DNA of 64,000 nt. Origin: Amycolatopsis acidicola (GTDB lineage Bacteria; Actinomycetota; Actinomycetes; Mycobacteriales; Pseudonocardiaceae). The notes beneath the pieces are model-generated. The model was not told the DNA's origin. It searched no databases and saw only the letters and a list, made by a program, of their open reading frames with translations. The position numbers were made by a program, and so were the translations under genes. The stretch is taken from NCBI RefSeq assembly GCF_007713735.2, contig NZ_VMNW02000016.1, positions 62,001-126,000 on the forward strand, written 5' to 3'. Position 1 is the stretch's first letter. Each line of letters begins with the position of its first letter. Shown here one piece after another: positions 61,192 to 64,000 of this stretch.

Positions 61192-61410
61192 ATCGAAAGA
61201 TTCTGCGGCAAGAACGGCTTTCGCGCGCGGCTTCGACACGGACCTGCGCGAAGAGGGAAAACGGCTGCGCGAAGCTGGAACTCCAGTGCAGGCAAAGGAC
61301 ATCCGCTTGCAGGTCTCCTTCATCGCCGGGCAAGGAGCTCCGTCGTCCCGCCGGAGTTGGGAAGTACCCGCAAGGCCACGGAACGCGTCACCTCGCGGAC
61401 GTGCCGGGCC

Positions 61411-61626
61411 TCAGTCCAGCCGGTCGAACGGATACCGGTCCGCGATCCAGCGGTTGAAGTACCGGCCCTTGGACGGCGCGCCGAGGAACTGTTCGAACAC
61501 CAGGGGCTCCACGCCGTCGTAGGAGTACACGCTTCCGTTGTGGAACTCCACCTCCAGCACGCGCCGCACCGGGTCATAGCCCACCGCGCTGATCACCGAG
61601 GACGAGACCGGGCGGCGCTTCTTCAC
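61411..61626 (-). CDS. KTSC-domain protein
   Basis: A 71-residue protein consisting of one KTSC domain (SSVISAVGYDPVRRVLEVEF, HNGSVYSYDGVEPLVFEQFL, GRYFNRWIADRYPFDRLD). KTSC domains occur alone or fused to RNA-related enzymes; the function is not established. It is divergent from the PAP2/kinase gene. Confidence 0.85.
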   Translation of the reverse strand: MKKRRPVSSSVISAVGYDPVRRVLEVEFHNGSVYSYDGVEPLVFEQFLGAPSKGRYFNRWIADRYPFDRLD

Positions 61627-61664
61627 CCGACGAGTGTGGCAGTTCTTCCGTAGGCTGGACGACC

Positions 61665-63101
61665 ATGTGGCGAAGACTCTCCGAGGCGGACCGCTGGATC
61701 CTGCGGCGCGTGACGGCCAGCAAACCGCGTCCGGTGACCGATGTGCTCCCCCGGCTCGGCCGCGCGGCCAACTACTCCCGCCTCTGGTGGGGCACCAGCG
61801 CGGCGCTCGCGGTCAGCGGCAACAGGCGCGCGCGGCGGGCGGCGCTGCGCGGCATGGTGTCCATCGGCGTCGCCAGCGTCGCCGCGAACGTGGTGAGCAA
61901 ACGCGCCGTCCGCAGGCCGCGCCCGTCCCTCGAACACACCCCGATCGCCCGCAGGCTCAGCCGCGCGCCGATCACCACCTCCTTCCCGTCCGGGCATTCC
62001 GCGTCGGCCGCCGCGTTCGCCACCGGGGTCGCGCTCGAATGGCCCGCGCTCGCCGCGCCGGTCGGGGCGGTCGCCGCCGGAGTCGCCGCGTCCCGCGTCG
62101 TCACGGGCGTGCACTACCCGTCGGATGTCCTGGCAGGCACGGCGATCGGCCTCGGCGCCGGGCTGCTGACGTTGTGGTGGTGGCCCCGCACCACGCCCGG
62201 GCCCGCACGCGCGAAGCAGGTGCAGGCGATCGCGTCGCAGACCGGCGAAGGCGTCGTGGTCATCGTCAACGGCTCCGCGGGCAGCGCCGACGGCGCGGTG
62301 CTCAACGCGCTGCGAAAGCGCTTACCCGACGCCGAAGTGGTCGAGCCCGAACCCCAGGACGACCTTCCCGGCGTCTTCGCGGACGCCGCGCGCCGGGCCC
62401 GTGTCCTCGGCGTCGCCGGGGGTGACGGCACGATCAACCTCGCCGCGAAAACCGCCGCGGACCAAGGAGTCCCGCTGCTCGTCATCCCCGCCGGCACGCT
62501 GAACCACTTCGCCCGCGACCTCGGGGTCGAGAACGCGGACCAGGCGGTGAGCGCGCTGCAGGAGGGCAGCGCCATCGAGGTCGACCTCGGTTCCGCCGGG
62601 GACGAGGTGTTCGTGAACACCTGCAGCACCGGGCTGTACACGGACCTGGTGCGCTACCGCGACAAGTGGGAACGCAGGCTGGGCAAGTGGCCGGCGATGC
62701 TCGTCGGGCTGGTCCACGTGCTGCGCCGCGCGAAGCCGCAGGAACTGCTCGTGAACGGGCGCCGCCGCACGGTCTGGATGATGTTCGCGGGCAACGGCCG
62801 CTACCTGCCGACAGGCTTCGCCCCCACGTCCCGGCCCGAGCTGGACGACGGGCTGCTCGACATCCGGATCGTCGACGCGGAAAGCCCGTTCGCCCGCACG
62901 CGCGTGATGCTGGCCGTGCTCACCGGCACGCTCCGCTGGGCCAAGCCGTACGAGGGCACCACCGCCGGGGAGATCGACGTCCACTCCCCCGGCGGTTCCC
63001 TGCGGCTGACCCTCGACGGCGAGTACAAGCCGATCGCCCCGGAGGCCAGGATCGGCAAACGCCCGCGGGCGCTTACCGTGTACCGCCTCGGCGATTCATG
63101 A
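61665..63101 (+). CDS. PAP2 phosphatase / diacylglycerol kinase fusion
   Basis: A 478-residue protein. Residues 1-180 form a PAP2 domain with KRAVRRPRPSLE, PSGHSASAAAFA and SRVVTGVHYPSDVLAG. Residues 180-478 form a diacylglycerol/lipid kinase domain with VVIVNGSAGSADGAVLNAL, GVAGGDGTINLAAKTA, IPAGTLNHFARDLGV and a C-terminal LTLDGEYKPIAP. This architecture is known in actinobacteria. It can both remove and add lipid phosphate, perhaps balancing phosphatidate and diacylglycerol. It overlaps the convergent proline dehydrogenase gene by 29 bases. Confidence 0.9.
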   Translation: MWRRLSEADRWILRRVTASKPRPVTDVLPRLGRAANYSRLWWGTSAALAVSGNRRARRAALRGMVSIGVASVAANVVSKRAVRRPRPSLEHTPIARRLSRAPITTSFPSGHSASAAAFATGVALEWPALAAPVGAVAAGVAASRVVTGVHYPSDVLAGTAIGLGAGLLTLWWWPRTTPGPARAKQVQAIASQTGEGVVVIVNGSAGSADGAVLNALRKRLPDAEVVEPEPQDDLPGVFADAARRARVLGVAGGDGTINLAAKTAADQGVPLLVIPAGTLNHFARDLGVENADQAVSALQEGSAIEVDLGSAGDEVFVNTCSTGLYTDLVRYRDKWERRLGKWPAMLVGLVHVLRRAKPQELLVNGRRRTVWMMFAGNGRYLPTGFAPTSRPELDDGLLDIRIVDAESPFARTRVMLAVLTGTLRWAKPYEGTTAGEIDVHSPGGSLRLTLDGEYKPIAPEARIGKRPRALTVYRLGDS

Positions 63102-63999
63102 GCGCCCGCAGGAAGAACGCCACGTTCGCGGGCCGTTCCGCCAGCCGCCGCACGAAATACGGGTACCACTCGGTGCCGTAAGGCACGTACACCCGCATCT
63201 TGCGGCCCTGCGCGGCGAGCTGCTCCTGCACGGCGGGCCGGATGCCGTAGAGCATCTGGTACTCGAAGTCGGCCCCGGTCCGCCCCGCCAGCTCGCCCGC
63301 GAGGTCGATCAGCCGCGAATCGTGCGTCGCGACCATCGGATATCCCTTGCCCTGCATGAGAACCCTGAGACACCGGACGTAGGAAGCGTCCACTTCGGAC
63401 TTCCGTCGGAACGCGACCGAGCCCGGTTCGTCGTAGGCGCCCTTGCACAGCCGGATCCGCGAACCCGGCCCGGCGAAGTCCGCGCAGTCGGCCTCCGTCC
63501 GCCTGAGGTACGCCTGCAGGACCGTTCCGGTGTCCGGGAAATCCGCCCGCAACGCCCGCACGACGGACAGCGTCGAATCGGTGGCGGTGTGGTCCTCCAT
63601 GTCCACCGTGACCATCGTGCCGACTGCGGCCGCCGCCTCGCAGATCAGCCGGGTGTTCTCCAGCGCGATCTTCTCGCCGTCCACGGGCAGGGCACGGCCC
63701 AGCGCGGAAAGCTTCACCGAAACCTCCGCGCGGGCCGCCAGCCCCTCGTCGCCGAGGCGCCGCAACACGGTGCGATACGCGTCGACGGTCCGCGTCGCCT
63801 GCTCGCGCTCGAGGGTGTCCTCACCGAGGTGATCGAGCGAGACCAGCCTGTCCCCGGCCAGTTCCCGGCAGACGCGGATCGCGTCCTCCACCCCCGCGCC
63901 CGCCACGAACCGGTTCACCACGGGCCGCACGACCGCGGTGTTCTCGGCCAGCCTGCGCCACGACGGCGAACGGGCGGCGGAACTGAGCACCGAGCGCAA
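63073..63999 (-). CDS. Proline dehydrogenase, 5' end at window edge
   Basis: A FAD-dependent (beta/alpha)8 proline dehydrogenase of 308 visible residues: EVSVKLSALGRALPVDGEKI, VTVDMEDHTATDSTLSV, LQAYLRRTEAD, RIRLCKGAYDEPG, YPMVATHDSRLI, QMLYGIRPAVQEQLAAQG and YVPYGTEWYPYFVRRLAERP carry the catalytic and substrate-binding residues. It oxidises proline to pyrroline-5-carboxylate. The start is probably one or two codons beyond the edge. Confidence 0.92.
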   Translation of the reverse strand: MRSVLSSAARSPSWRRLAENTAVVRPVVNRFVAGAGVEDAIRVCRELAGDRLVSLDHLGEDTLEREQATRTVDAYRTVLRRLGDEGLAARAEVSVKLSALGRALPVDGEKIALENTRLICEAAAAVGTMVTVDMEDHTATDSTLSVVRALRADFPDTGTVLQAYLRRTEADCADFAGPGSRIRLCKGAYDEPGSVAFRRKSEVDASYVRCLRVLMQGKGYPMVATHDSRLIDLAGELAGRTGADFEYQMLYGIRPAVQEQLAAQGRKMRVYVPYGTEWYPYFVRRLAERPANVAFFLRALMNRRGGTR

Positions 64000-64000
64000 C

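Noticed and set aside
61192-61410. Plus-strand stretch DTDLREEGKRLREAG that looks protein-like
   Set aside because: There is no start codon with ribosome-binding site and no continuation; it lies in the gap between two minus-strand genes.

Overview
The window is high-GC actinobacterial chromosome with GTG and TTG starts, tight gene overlaps, a Streptomyces-type conservon, GntR/TetR/IclR/MarR regulators and several families typical of Pseudonocardiaceae. Amycolatopsis or a close relative is the best guess; this is inferred from gene content and protein style, not from a marker gene. No rRNA, tRNA, CRISPR array, prophage or intact transposon was seen.

Layout. 1-10342: a GntR regulator beside a TSUP-type exporter (cut by the window edge); an amidohydrolase; a five-gene overlapping operon (SDR, MFS symporter, C45-type acyltransferase/hydrolase, polysaccharide-deacetylase-like hydrolase, SDR); a convergent gene fusing a LuxR-type helix-turn-helix to a substrate-binding-protein domain; an ArsR-type regulator relic; a lipoprotein. 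10409-21895: a two-armed catabolic locus around an IclR regulator. The left arm encodes a hydantoinase-like amidohydrolase, a flavin oxidoreductase, an Asp/Glu/hydantoin racemase-family protein and an MmgE/PrpD protein. The right arm encodes a class III CoA-transferase, a CitE-like lyase, a cyclase-family hydrolase, a second MmgE/PrpD protein and an MFS carrier. Three matching palindromes link the arms. 21896-24023: non-coding tandem repeats flank a membrane protein/GntR pair whose leader carries a perfect 16-base inverted repeat. 24024-31462: a PH-like membrane protein with a late frameshift, an amino-acid permease, an animal-type haem peroxidase, a decayed AlkZ-like gene coupled to a DHA2 exporter, and a TetR regulator.

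31463-40884 is a disturbed region of STAND/TIR-like signalling genes: a SEFIR protein broken by two close frameshifts, an ECF sigma factor coupled to a small membrane protein, a TIR-NB-ARC pseudogene with a ruined P-loop, a conserved unknown protein, two tiny hydrophobic ORFs with good ribosome-binding sites and a terminator, and an intact XRE-NB-ARC-TPR regulator. 40885-42335: a TetR regulator divergent from a small Prim-Pol-like protein.

42342-50341 is a MarR-governed acyl-CoA pathway. Six overlapping genes encode an HMG-CoA-lyase-like protein, two enoyl-CoA hydratases, a CoA-transferase, an acyl-CoA ligase and a nitronate-monooxygenase-like flavoprotein. A divergent MFS importer completes it, and two near-identical 19-base palindromes overlap both promoters. 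50361-63999 holds a STAS protein, a DUF427 protein, a small Cys-rich protein, an S-adenosylmethionine methyltransferase, a cytosolic M4 protease with its emfourin inhibitor, an orientation-switching repeat array, a LysR regulator, a full conservon (cvnABCD-like), an atypical CoA-transferase, a KTSC protein, a PAP2/diacylglycerol-kinase fusion and the C-terminal part of proline dehydrogenase.

The main themes are two complete but chemically unassigned catabolic regulons with visible operators, and one decaying signalling or defence region.
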